From contig OZ022511.1 of NCBI GenBank assembly GCA_963989385.1, positions 62,001-126,000 on the forward strand: a DNA stretch of 64,000 nucleotides, given 5' to 3'. Both the position numbers and the translations under genes were made by a program. Below, in pieces: positions 24,706 through 37,467 of the stretch (position 1 is the first letter of the stretch; every line of letters starts with the position of its first letter). Under the pieces are notes generated by a model, which ran no database searches, was not told where the DNA came from, and saw only the letters and a program-made list of their open reading frames with translations. The stretch is from Ctena decussata (taxonomy: Eukaryota > Mollusca > Bivalvia > Lucinida > Lucinidae).

Positions 24706-27090
24706 GTGACTTTCACGAATCGTTCTGAAACTCTGCTAAAATTACAGATAATTCCCATATATTTCTTGGGAAAAAATCCCAGAAATTCTCCTTTCTCCGT
24801 TGTCGAGATATTCGAGGGCAAAGTCGTGCAGTTTACGACTTCTAGGGGCTATAACTCGAAAACTAAAGAACGAGAATTTTTGGCACATATGGTCAATTGA
24901 ATGTTTATCCCAACCCTCTCATTTGGCACTAGTTTCAGCCCGAATTGTGCAAGTCACCTAAGGTCACGAATCGTCCCGAACGTGTAGCCCAAACTGTGAA
25001 AATTTCAAACCGCTACTGCTTGCTTGTGTGAGTAGGTAGCCATCTGAAACTTGGCATATATAAAGGCCATTAACATGTCTACATGCATGCACAATCTTAT
25101 GTCAACTGTTTGCATAACTTGCGAATTATAGGCCATCGAAATTTGTGTAAAGAAAAGTTTGTGCGACTTTAGCTCCCAAACGGAATAAAAGCTAAAGCTG
25201 AAATAGCCTTCATTCTATTTCACTTATTTGTGTCTACACATGTATATGTTTTGCAGAGACTCAAAGCTCTTGAGAATGGAGAAAATGAGGTGTCAATTTT
25301 GCATTGGACCCTATGGGAAAATGCATTAAACGCCTACTGCTCCGACGTTCAGCGACCGATAACATCCATCTTTACACTGTAAACGGTAATTACATAGGTA
25401 CATGCCTGGGGCAAATAACAGCGCAAATAATTGTCCATGTGCAGAGTAATAAAGGAGCAAACTTTTATGTATGGGCTGCAGTGGAAGTTATTCTTAAAAG
25501 GTGACTTTCACGAATCGTTCTGAAACTCTGCTAAAATTACAGATAATTCCCATATATTTCTTGGGAAAAAATCCCAGAAATTCTCCTTTCTCCGTTGTCG
25601 AGATATTCGAGGGCAAAGTCGTGCAGTTTACGACTTCCAGGGGCTATAACTCGAAAACTAAAGAACGAGAATTTTTGGCACATATGGTCAATTGAATGTT
25701 TATCCCAACCCTCTCATTTGGCACTAGTTTCAGCCCGAATTGTGCAAGTCACCTAAGGTCACGAATCGTCCCGAACGTGTAGCCCAAACTGTGAAAATTT
25801 CAAACCGCTACTGCTTGCTTGTATGAGTAGGTAGCCATCTGAAACTTGGCATATATAAAGGCCATTAACATGTCTACATGCATGCACAATCTTATGTCAA
25901 CTGATTGCATAACTTGCGAATTATAGGCCATCGAAATTTGTGTAAAGAAAAGTTTGTGCGACTTTAGCTCCCAAACGGAATAAAAGCTAAAGCTGAAATA
26001 GCCTTCATTCTATTTCACTTATTTGTGTCTACACATGTATATGTTTTGCAGAGACTCAAAGCTCTTGAGAATGGAGAAAATGAGGTGTCAATTTTGCATT
26101 GGACCCTATGGGAAAATGCATTAAACGCCTACTGCTCCGACGTTCAGCGACCGATAACATCCATCTTTACACTGTAAACGGTAATTACATAGGTACATGC
26201 CTGGGGCAAATAACAGCGCAAATAATTGTCCATGTGCAGAGTAATAAAGGAGCAAACTTTTATGTATGGGCTGCAGTGGAAGTTATTCTTAAAAGGTGAC
26301 TTTCACGAATCGTTCTGAAACTCTGCTAAAATTACAGATAATTCCCATATATTTCTTGGGAAAAAATCCCAGAAATTCTCCTTTCTCCGTTGTCGAGATA
26401 TTCGAGGGCAAAGTCGTGCAGTTTACGACTTCTAGGGGCTATAACTCGAAAACTAAAGAACGAGAATTTTTGGCACATATGGTCAATTGAATGTTTATCC
26501 CAACCCTCTCATTTGGCACTAGTTTCAGCCCGAATTGTGCAAGTCACCTAAGGTCACGAATCGTCCCGAACGTGTAGCCCAAACTGTGAAAATTTCAAAC
26601 CGCTACTGCTTGCTTGTATGAGTAGGTAGCCATCTGAAACTTGGCATATATAAAGGCCATTAACATGTCTACATGCATGCACAATCTTATGTCAACTGAT
26701 TGCATAACTTGCGAATTATAGGACATCGAAATTTGTGTAAAGAAAAGTTTGTGCGACTTTAGCTCCCAAACGGAATAAAAGCTAAAGCTGAAATAGCCTT
26801 CATTCTATTTCACTTATTTGTGTCTACACATGTATATGTTTTGCAGAGACTCAAAGCTCTTGAGAATGGAGAAAATGAGGTGTCAATTTTGCATTGGACC
26901 CTATGGGAAAATGCATTAAACGCCTACTGCTCCGACGTTCAGCGACCGATAACATCCATCTTTACACTGTAAACGGTAATTACATAGGTACATGCCTGGG
27001 GCAAATAACAGCGCAAATAATTGTCCATGTGCAGAGTAATAAAGGAGCAAACTTTTATGTATGGGCTGCAGTGGAAGTTATTCTTAAAAG
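24706..27090 (+). repeat. Second-type higher-order repeat, three-monomer partial copy
   Basis: Monomers at 24706, 25501 and 26296 repeat the first three units of the second-type HOR (ttgtGtgag; ctgAttg; ggAcatcg at 26722). The string then restarts at 27091 with another ttgtGtgag unit, so the second half of the HOR is missing here, as it is at 17554-19937. Confidence 0.75.
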
Positions 27091-30000
27091 GTGACTTTCA
27101 CGAATCGTTCTGAAACTCTGCTAAAATTACAGATAATTCCCATATATTTCTTGGGAAAAAATCCCAGAAATTCTCCTTTCTCCGTTGTCGAGATATTCGA
27201 GGGCAAAGTCGTGCAGTTTACGACTTCTAGGGGCTATAACTCGAAAACTAAAGAACGAGAATTTTTGGCACATATGGTCAATTGAATGTTTATCCCAACC
27301 CTCTCATTTGGCACTAGTTTCAGCCCGAATTGTGCAAGTCACCTAAGGTCACGAATCGTCCCGAACGTGTAGCCCAAACTGTGAAAATTTCAAACCGCTA
27401 CTGCTTGCTTGTGTGAGTAGGTAGCCATCTGAAACTTGGCATATATAAAGGCCATTAACATGTCTACATGCATGCACAATCTTATGTCAACTGTTTGCAT
27501 AACTTGCGAATTATAGGCCATCGAAATTTGTGTAAAGAAAAGTTTGTGCGACTTTAGCTCCCAAACGGAATAAAAGCTAAAGCTGAAATAGCCTTCATTC
27601 TATTTCACTTATTTGTGTCTACACATGTATATGTTTTGCAGAGACTCAAAGCTCTTGAGAATGGAGAAAATGAGGTGTCAATTTTGCATTGGACCCTATG
27701 GGAAAATGCATTAAACGCCTACTGCTCCGACGTTCAGCGACCGATAACATCCATCTTTACACTGTAAACGGTAATTACATAGGTACATGCCTGGGGCAAA
27801 TAACAGCGCAAATAATTGTCCATGTGCAGAGTAATAAAGGAGCAAACTTTTATGTATGGGCTACAGTGGAAGTTATTCTTAAAAGGTGACTTTCACGAAT
27901 CGTTCTGAAACTCTGCTAAAATTACAGATAATTCCCATATATTTCTTGGGAAAAAATCCCAGAAATTCTCCTTTCTCCGTTGTCGAGATATTCGAGGGCA
28001 AAGTCGTGCAGTTTACGACTTCCAGGGGCTATAACTCGAAAACTAAAGAACGAGAATTTTTGGCACATATGGTCAATTGAATGTTTATCCCAACCCTCTC
28101 ATTTGGCACTAGTTTCAGCCCGAATTGTGCAAGTCACCTAAGGTCACGAATCGTCCCGAACGTGTAGCCCAAACTGTGAAAATTTCAAACCGCTACTGCT
28201 TGCTTGTATGAGTAGGTAGCCATCTGAAACTTGGCATATATAAAGGCCATTAACATGTCTACATGCATGCACAATCTTATGTCAACTGATTGCATAACTT
28301 GCGAATTATAGGCCATCGAAATTTGTGTAAAGAAAAGTTTGTGCGACTTTAGCTCCCAAACGGAATAAAAGCTAAAGCTGAAATAGCCTTCATTCTATTT
28401 CACTTATTTGTGTCTACACATGTATATGTTTTGCAGAGACTCAAAGCTCTTGAGAATGGAGAAAATGAGGTGTCAATTTTGCATTGGACCCTATGGGAAA
28501 ATGCATTAAACGCCTACTGCTCCGACGTTCAGCGACCGATAACATCCATCTTTACACTGAAAACGGTAATTACATAGGTACATGCCTGGGGCAAATAACA
28601 GCGCAAATAATTGTCCATGTGCAGAGTAATAAAGGAGCAAACTTTTATGTATGGGCTGCAGTGGAAGTTATTCTTAAAAGGTGACTTTCACGAATCGTTC
28701 TGAAACTCTGCTAAAATTACAGATAATTCCCATATATTTCTTGGGAAAAAATCCCAGAAATTCTCCTTTCTCCGTTGTCGAGATATTCGAGGGCAAAGTC
28801 GTGCAGTTTACGACTTCTAGGGGCTATAACTCGAAAACTAAAGAACGAGAATTTTTGGCACATATGGTCAATTGAATGTTTATCCCAACCCTCTCATTTG
28901 GCACTAGTTTCAGCCCGAATTGTGCAAGTCACCTAAGGTCACGAATCGTCCCGAACGTGTAGCCCAAACTGTGAAAATTTCAAACCGCTACTGCTTGCTT
29001 GTGTGAGTAGGTAGCCATCTGAAACTTGGCATATATAAAGGCCATTAACATGTCTACATGCATGCACAATCTTATGTCAACTGTTTGCATAACTTGCGAA
29101 TTATAGGCCATCGAAATTTGTGTAAAGAAAAGTTTGTGCGACTTTAGCTCCCAAACGGAATAAAAGCTAAAGCTGAAATAGCCTTCATTCTATTTCACTT
29201 ATTTGTGTCTACACATGTATATGTTTTGCAGAGACTCAAAGCTCTTGAGAATGGAGAAAATGAGGTGTCAATTTTGCATTGGACCCTATGGGAAAATGCA
29301 TTAAACGCCTACTGCTCCGACGTTCAGCGACCGATAACATCCATCTTTACACTGTAAACGGTAATTACATAGGTACATGCCTGGGGCAAATAACAGCGCA
29401 AATAATTGTCCATGTGCAGAGAACTAAAGGAGCAAACTTTTATGTATGGGCTGCAGTGGAAGTTATTCTTAAAAGGTGACTTTCACGAATCGTTCTGAAA
29501 CTCTGCTAAAATTACAGATAATTCCCATATATTTCTTGGGAAAAAATCCCAGAAATTCTCCTTTCTCCGTTGTCGAGATATTCGAGGGCAAAGTCGTGCA
29601 GTTTACGACTTCCAGGGGCTATAACTCGAAAACTAAAGAACGAGAATTTTTGGCACATATGGTCAATTGAATGTTTATCCCAACCCTCTCATTTGGCACT
29701 AGTTTCAGCCCGAATTGTGCAAGTCACCTAAGGTCACGAATCGTCCCGAACGTGTAGCCCAAATTGTGAAAATTTCAAACCGCTACTGCTTGCTTGTATG
29801 AGTAGGTAGCCATCTGAAACTTGGCATATATAAAGGCCATTAACATGTCTACATGCATGCACAATCTTATGTCAACTGATTGCATAACTTGCGAACTATA
29901 GGCCATCGAAATTTGTGTAAAGAAAAGTTTGTGCGACTTTAGCTCCCAAACGGAATAAAAGCTAAAGCTGAAATAGCCTTCATTCTATTTCACTTATTTG

Positions 30001-33000
30001 TGTCTACACATGTATATGTTTTGCAGAGACTCAAAGCTCTTGAGAATGGAGAAAATGAGGTGTCAATTTTGCATTGGACCCTATGGGAAAATGCATTAAA
30101 CGCCTACTGCTCCGACGTTCAGCGACCGATAACATCCATCTTTACACTGTAAACGGTAATTACATAGGTACATGCCTGGGGCAAATAACAGCGCAAATAA
30201 TTGTCCATGTGCAGAGTAATAAAGGAGCAAACTTTTATGTATGGGCTGCAGTGGAAGTTATTCTTAAAAGGTGACTTTCACGAATCGTTCTGAAACTCTG
30301 CTAAAATTACAGATAATTCCCATATATTTCTTGGGAAAAAATCCCAGAAATTCTCCTTTCTCCGTTGTCGAGATATTCGAGGGCAAAGTCGTGCAGTTTA
30401 CGACTTCTAGGGGCTATAACTCGAAAACTAAAGAACGAGAATTTTTGGCACATATGGTCAATTGAATGTTTATCCCAACCCTCTCATTTGGCACTAGTTT
30501 CAGCCCGAATTGTGCAAGTCACCTAAGGTCACGAATCGTCCCGAACGTGTAGCCCAAATTGTGAAAATTTCAAACCGCTACTGCTTGCTTGTATGAGTAG
30601 GTAGCCATCTGAAACTTGGCATATATAAAGGCCATTAACATGTCTACATGCATGCACAATCTTATGTCAACTGATTGCATAACTTGCGAATTATAGGCCA
30701 TCGAAATTTGTGTAAAGAAAAGTTTGTGCGACTTTAGCTCCCAAACGGAATAAAAGCTAAAGCTGAAATAGCCTTCATTCTATTTCACTTATTTGTGTCT
30801 ACACATGTATATGTTTTGCAGAGACTCAAAGCTCTTGAGAATGGAGAAAATGAGGTGTCAATTTTGCATTGGACCCTATGGGAAAATGCATTAAACGCCT
30901 ACTGCTCCGACGTTCAGCGACCGATAACATCCATCTTTACACTGTAAACGGTAATTACATAGGTACATGCCTGGGGCAAATAACAGCGCAAATAATTGTC
31001 CATGTGCAGAGTAATAAAGGAGCAAACTTTTATGTATGGGCTGCAGTGGAAGTTATTCTTAAAAGGTGACTTTCACGAATCGTTCTGAAACTCTGCTAAA
31101 ATTACAGATAATTCCCATATATTTCTTGGGAAAAAATCCCAGAAATTCTCCTTTCTCCGTTGTCGAGATATTCGAGGGCAAAGTCGTGCTGTTTACGACT
31201 TCCAGGGGCTATAACTCGAAAACTAAAGAACGAGAATTTTTGGCACATATGGTCAATTGAATGTTTATCCCAACCCTCTCATTTGGCACTAGTTTCAGCC
31301 CGAATTGTGCAAGTCACCTAAGGTCACGAATCGTCCCGAACGTGTAGCCCAAATTGTGAAAATTTCAAACCGCTACTGCTTGCTTGTATGAGTAGGTAGC
31401 CATCTGAAACTTGGCATATATAAAGGCCATTAACATGTCTACATGCATGCACAATCTTATGTCAACTGATTGCATAACTTGCGAATTATAGGCCATCGAA
31501 ATTTGTGTAAAGAAAAGTTTGTGCGACTTTAGCTCCCAAACGGAATAAAAGCTAAAGCTGAAATAGCCTTCATTCTATTTCACTTATTTGTGTCTACACA
31601 TGTATATGTTTTGCAGAGACTCAAAGCTCTTGAGAATGGAGAAAATGAGGTGTCAATTTTGCATTGGACCCTATGGGAAAATGCATTAAACGCCTACTGC
31701 TCCGACGTTCAGCGACCGATAACATCCATCTTTACACTGTAAACGGTAATTACATAGGTACATGCCTGGGGCAAATAACAACGCAAATAATTGTCCAAGT
31801 GCAGAGTAATAAAGGAGCAAACTTTTATGTATGGGCTGCAGTGGAAGTTATTCTTGTAAGGTGACTTTCACGAATCGTTCTGAAACTCTGCTAAAATTAC
31901 AGATAATTCCCATATATTTCTTGGGAAAAAATCCCAGAAATTCTCCTTTCTCCGTTGTCGAGATATTCGAGGGCAAAGTCGTGCAGTTTACGACTTCCAG
32001 GGGCTATAACTCGAAAACTAAAGAACGAGAATTTTTGGCACATATGGTCAATTGAATGTTTATCCCAACCCTCTCATTTGGCACTAGTTTCAGCCCGAAT
32101 TGTGCAAGTCACCTAAGGTCACGAATCGTCCCGAACGTGTAGCCCAAATTGTGAAAATTTCAAACCGCTACTGCTTGCTTGTATGAGTAAGTAGCCATCT
32201 GAAGCTTCACATATATAAAGGCCATTAACATGTCTACATGCATGCACAATCTTATGTCAACTGATTGCATAACTTGCGAATTATAGGCCATCGAAATTTG
32301 TGTAAAGAAAAGTTTGTGCGACTTTAGCTCCCAAGCGGAATAAAAGCTAAAGCTGAAATAGCCTTCATTCTATTTCACTTATTTGTGTCTACACATGTAT
32401 ATGTTTTGCAGAGACTCAAAGCTCTTGAGAATGGAGAAAATGAGGTGTCAATTTTGCATTGGACCCTATGGGAAAATGCATTAAACGCCTACTGCTCCGA
32501 CGTTCAGCGACCGATAACATCCATCTTTACACTGTAAACGGTAATTACATAGGTACATGCCTGGGGCAAATAACAGCGCAAATAATTGTCCATGTGCAGA
32601 GTAATAAAGGAGCAAACTTTTATGTATGGGCTGCAGTGGAAGTTATTCTTAAAAGGTGACTTTCACGAATCGTTCTGAAACTCTGCTAAAATTACAGATA
32701 ATTCCCATATATTTCTTGGGAAAAAAATCCCAGAAATTCTCCTTTCTCCGTTGTCGAGATATTCGAGGGCAAAGTCGTGCAGTTTACGACTTCCAGGGGC
32801 TATAACTCGAAAACTAAAGAACGAGAATTTTTGGCACATATGGTCAATTGAATGTTTATCCCAACCCTCTCATTTGGCACTAGTTTCAGCCCGAATTGTG
32901 CAAGTCACCTAAGGTCACGAATCGTCCCGAACGTGTAGCCCAAACTGTGAAAATTTCAAACCGCTGCTGCTTGCTTGTATGAGTAGGTAGCCATCTGAAA

Positions 33001-35835
33001 CTTGGCATATATAAAGGCCATTAACATGTCTACATGCATGCACAATCTTATGTCAACTGATTGCATAACTTGCGAATTATAGGCCATCGAAATTTGTGTA
33101 AAGAAAAGTTTGTGCGACTTTAGCTCCCAAGCGGAATAAAAGCTAAAGCTGAAATAGCCTTCATTCTATTTCACTTATTTGTGTCTACACATGTATATGT
33201 TTTGCAGAGACTCAAAGCTCTTGAGAATGGAGAAAATGAGGTGTCAATTTTGCATTGGACCCTATGGGAAAATGCATTAAACGCCTACTGCTCCGACGTT
33301 CAGCGACCGATAACATCCATCTTTACACTGTAAACTTTAATTACATAGGTACATGCCTGGGGCAAATAACAGCGCAAATAATTGTCCATGTGCAGAGTAA
33401 TAAAGGAGCAAACTTTTATGTATTGGCTGCAGTGGAAGTTATTCTTAAAAGGTGACTTTCACGAATCGTTCTGAAACTCTGCTAAAATTACAGATAATTA
33501 CCATATATTTCTTGGGAAAAAATCCCAGAAATTCTCCTTTCTCCGTTGTCGAGATATTCGAGGGCAAAGTCGTGCAGTTTACGACTTCCAGGGGCTATAA
33601 CTCGAAAACTAAAGAACGAGAATTTTTGGCACATATGGTCAATTGAATGTTTATCCCAACCCTCTCATTTGGCACTAGTTTCAGCCCGAATTGTGCAAGT
33701 CACCTAAGGTCACGAATCGTCCCGAACGTGTAGCCCAAATTGTGAAAATTTCAAACCGCTACTGCTTGCTTGTATGAGTAGGTAGCCATCTGAAACTTGG
33801 CATATATAAAGGCCATTAACATGTCTACATGCATGCACAATCTTATGTCAACTGATTGCATAACTTGCGAATTATAGGCCATCGAAATTTGTGTAAAGAA
33901 AAGTTTGTGCGACTTTAGCTCCCAAACGGAATAAAAGCTAAAGCTGAAATAGCCTTCATTCTATTTCACTTATTTGTGTCTACACATGTATATGCTTTGC
34001 AGAGACTCAAAGCTCTTGAGAATGGAGAAAATGAGGTGTCAATTTTGCATTGGACCCTATGGGAAAATGCATTAAACGCCTACTGCTCCGCCGTTCAGCG
34101 ACCGATAACATCCATCTTTACACTGTAAACGGTAATTACATAGGTACATGCCTGGGGCAAATAACAGCGCAAATAATTGTCCATGTGCAGAGTAATAAAG
34201 GAGCAAACTTTTATGTATGGGCTGCAGTGGAAGTTATTCTTAAAAGGTGACTTTCACGAATCGTTCTGAAACTCTGCTAAAATTACAGATAATTCCCATA
34301 TATTTCTTGGGAAAAAATCCCAGAAATTCTCCTTTCTCCGTTGTCGAGATATTCGAGGGCAAAGTCGTGCAGTTTACGACTTCCAGGGGCTATAACTCGA
34401 AAACTAAAGAACGAGAATTTTTGGCACATATGGTCAATTGAATGTTTATCCCAACCCTCTCATTTGGCACTAGTTTCAGCCCGAATTGTGCAAGTCACCT
34501 AAGGTCACGAATCGTCCCGAACGTGTAGCCCAAACTGTGAAAATTTCAAACTGCTGCTGCTTGCTTGTATGAGTAGGTAGCCATCTGAAACTTGGCATAT
34601 ATAAAGGCCATTAACATGTCTACATGCATGCACAATCTTATGTCAACTGGGTGCATAACTTGTTAATTATAGGCCATCGAAATTTGTGTAAAGAAAAGTT
34701 TGTGCGACTTTAGCTCCCAAACGGAATAAAAGCTAAAGCTGAAATAGCCTTCATTCTATTTCACTTATTTGTGTCTACACATGTATATGCTTTGCAGAGA
34801 CTCAAAGCTCTTGAGAATGGAGAAAATGAGGTGTCAATTTTGCATTGGACCCTATGGGAAAATGCATTAAACGCCTACTGCTCCGACGTTCAGCGACCGA
34901 TAACATCCATCTTTACACTGTAAACGGTAATTACATAGGTACATGCCTGGGGCAAATAACAGCGCAAATAATTGTCCATGTGCAGAGTAATAAAGGAGCA
35001 AACTTTTATGTATGGGCTGCAGTGGAAGTTATTCTTAAAAGGTGACTTTCACGAATCGTTCTGAAACTCTGCTAAAATTACAGATAATTCCCATATATTT
35101 CTTGGGAAAAAATCCCAGAAATTCTCCTTTCTCCGTTGTCGAGATATTCGAGGGCAAAGTCGTGCAGTTTACGACTTCCAGGGGCTATAACTCGAAAACT
35201 AAAGAACGAGAATTTTGGCACATATGGTCAATTGAATGTTTATCCCAAGCCTCTCATTTGGCACTAGTTTCAGCCCGAATTGTGCAAGTCACCTAAGGTC
35301 ACGAATCGTCCCGAACGTGTAGCCCAAACTGTGAAAATTTCAAACCGCTGCTGCTTGCTTGTATGAGTAGGTAGCCATCTGAAACTTGGCATATATAAAG
35401 GCCATTAACATGTCTACATGCATGCACAATCTTATGTCAACTGGGTGCATAACTTGTTAATTATAGGCCATCGAAATTTGTGTAAAGAAAAGTTTGTGCG
35501 ACTTTAGCTCCCAAACGGAATAAAAGCTAAAGCTGAAATAGCCTTCATTCTATTTCACTTATTTGTGTCTACACATGTATATGTTATGCAGAGACTCAAA
35601 GCTCTTGAGAATGGAGAAAATGAGGTGTCAATTTTGCATTGGACCCTATGGGAAAATGCATTAAACACCTACTGCTCCGACGTTCAGCTACCGATAACAT
35701 CCATCTTTACACTGTAAACGGTAATTACATAGGTACATGCCTGGGGCAAATAACAGCGCAAATAATTGTCCATGTGCAGAGTAATAAAGGAGCAAACTTT
35801 TATGTATGGGCTGCAGTGGAAGTTATTCTTAAAAG
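27091..35835 (+). repeat. Complete monomers with irregular order
   Basis: Eleven monomers start at 27091, 27886, 28681, 29476, 30271, 31066, 31861, 32656, 33452, 34247 and 35042. The ttgtGtgag marker recurs at a two-monomer spacing (27091 and 28681) and then disappears. Neighbours at 34247 and 35042 share CTGGGTGCATAACTTGTTA, which no other copy shows, so they look like a recent one-unit duplication. Unusual single changes are CACTGAAAACG (28556), AGAACTAAAGG (29421), an extra A near 32721-32727, CTTGTAAGG (31853), TCCGCCG (34087) and a lost T near 35215. Confidence 0.9.
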
Positions 35836-36230
35836 GTGACTTTCACGAATCGTTCTGAAACTCTGCTAAAATTACAGATAATTCCCATATATTTCTTGGG
35901 AAAAAATCCCAGAAATTCTCCTTTCTCCGTTGTCGAGATATTCGAGGGCAAAGTCGTGCAGTTTACGACTTCTAGGGGCTATAACTCGAAAACTAAAGAA
36001 CGAAAATTTTTGGCACATATGGTCAATTGAATGTTTATCCCAACCCTCTCATTTGGCACTAGTTTCAACCCGAATTGTGCAAGTCACGTAAGGTCACGAA
36101 TCGTCCCGAACGTGTAGCCCAAATTGTAAAAATTTCAAACCGCTACTGCTTGCTTGTATGAGTAGGTAGCCATCTGAAACTTGGCATATATAAAGGCCAT
36201 TAACATGTCTACATGCATGCACAATCTTAT
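35204..36230 (+). repeat. Left arm of ~2-kb palindrome
   Basis: Reading backwards from 36230, this forward satellite is the reverse complement of 36246-37259 apart from scattered substitutions and a 17-bp gap. The two arms are separated by only 15 bp (36231-36245, GTCAACTGATTGCAT). The outer limit is approximate, because the whole array is homologous and the arm ends where the inverted segment ends. Confidence 0.85.
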
Positions 36231-36245
36231 GTCAACTGATTGCAT
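35836..36245 (+). repeat. Truncated monomer at the left boundary of the inversion
   Basis: The monomer starting at 35836 runs forward for about 410 bp to GTCAACTGATTGCAT and is then replaced by reverse-orientation satellite. Its markers (cttcTagg, CGAAAATTTT at 36001, TTTCAACCC at 36065, ATTGTAAAAATT at 36123) are shared with the truncated monomers at 43828 and 52961, which end at the same inversion-derived junction. Confidence 0.92.
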
Positions 36246-37259
36246 ATAAGATTGTGCATGCATGTAGACATGTTAATGGCCTTTATATATGCCAAGTTTC
36301 AGATGGCTACCTACTCATACAAGCAAGCAGTAGCGGTTTGAAATTTTCACAATTTGGGCTACACGTTCGGGACGATTCGTGACCTTAGGTGACTTGCACA
36401 ATTCTGGCTGAAACTAGTGCCAAATGAGAGGGTTGGGATAAACATTCAATTGACCATATGTGCCAAAAATTCTCGTTCTTTTGTTTTCGAGTTATAGCCC
36501 CTGGAAGTCGTAAACTGCACGACTTTGCCCTCGAATATCTCGACAACGGAGAAAGGAGAATTTCTGGGATTTTTTCCCAAGAAATATATGGGAATTATCT
36601 GTAATTTTAGCAGAGTTTCAGAACGATTCGTGAAAGTCACCACTGCAGCCCATACATAAAAGTTTGCTCCCTTATTACTCTGCACATGGACAATTATTTG
36701 CGCTGTTATTTGCCCCAGGCATGTACCTATGTAATTACCGTTTACAGTGTAAAGATGGATGTTATCGGTCGCTGAACGTCGGAGCAGCAGGCGTTTAATG
36801 CATTTTCCCATAGGGTCCAATGCAAAATTGACACCTCATTTTCTCCATTCTCAAGAGCTTTGAGTCTCTGCAAAACATATACATGTGTAGACACAAATAA
36901 GTGAAATAGAATGAAGGCTATTTCAGCTTTAGCTTTTATTCCGTTTGGGAGCTAAAGTCGCACAAACTTTTCTTTACACAAATTTCGATGGCCTATAATT
37001 CGCAAGTTATGCAACCAGTTGACATAAGATTGTGCATGCATGTAGACATGTTAATGGCCTTTATATATATTCCAAGTTTCAGATGGCTACCTACGTATAC
37101 AAGCAAGCAGTAGCGGTTTGAAATTTTCACAATTTGGGCTACACGTTCGGGACGATTCGTGACCTTAGGTGACTTGCACAATTCGGGCTGAAACTAGTGC
37201 CAAATGAGAGGGTTGGGATAAACATTCAATTGACCATATGTGCCAAAAATTCTCGTTCT
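36246..37259 (-). repeat. Inverted satellite segment (1.0 kb), right arm of the palindrome
   Basis: The sequence is the reverse complement of satellite. It starts at monomer offset about 394, runs down to offset 0, and continues through a second monomer down to offset about 162. It lacks 17 bp at 36640-36645, where CTGCAGTGG joins directly to TGACTTTCAC (read on the - strand). This fuses the two usual short frames into one 124-codon open frame on the - strand (36446-36820). Private markers (read on - strand) are AGCCAGAATTG, AATAAGGGAGC and GCCTGCTGCTCC. It does not carry the markers of its immediate forward neighbours, so it is probably an insertion from elsewhere in the array and not a local flip. 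Confidence 0.95.
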
Positions 37260-37467
37260 CGTGTTTTGCATTGGACCCTATGGGAAAATGCATTAAACAC
37301 CTACTGCTCCGACGTTCAGCGACCGATAACATCCATCTTTACACTGTAAACGGTAATTACATAGGTACATGCCTGGGGCAAATAACAGCGCAAATAATTG
37401 TCCATGTGCAGAGTAATAAAGGAGCAAACTTTTATGTATGGGCTGCAGTGGAAGTTATTCTTAAAAG
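37260..37467 (+). repeat. Right inversion junction and partial forward monomer
   Basis: After ATTCTCGTTCT the reverse-orientation sequence stops, about four bases (CGTG, 37260-37263) fit neither side, and forward satellite resumes at TTTTGCATTGGACCC (offset about 591). A 77-codon frame at 37238-37471 crosses the junction and is a by-product of it. The partial unit has CATTAAACACC, also seen at 35661-35671. Confidence 0.9.

Noticed and set aside
36446..36820. 124-codon open frame on the - strand
   Set aside because: It is the two usual short frames of the monomer joined by a 17-bp deletion in the inverted segment, not a new gene.
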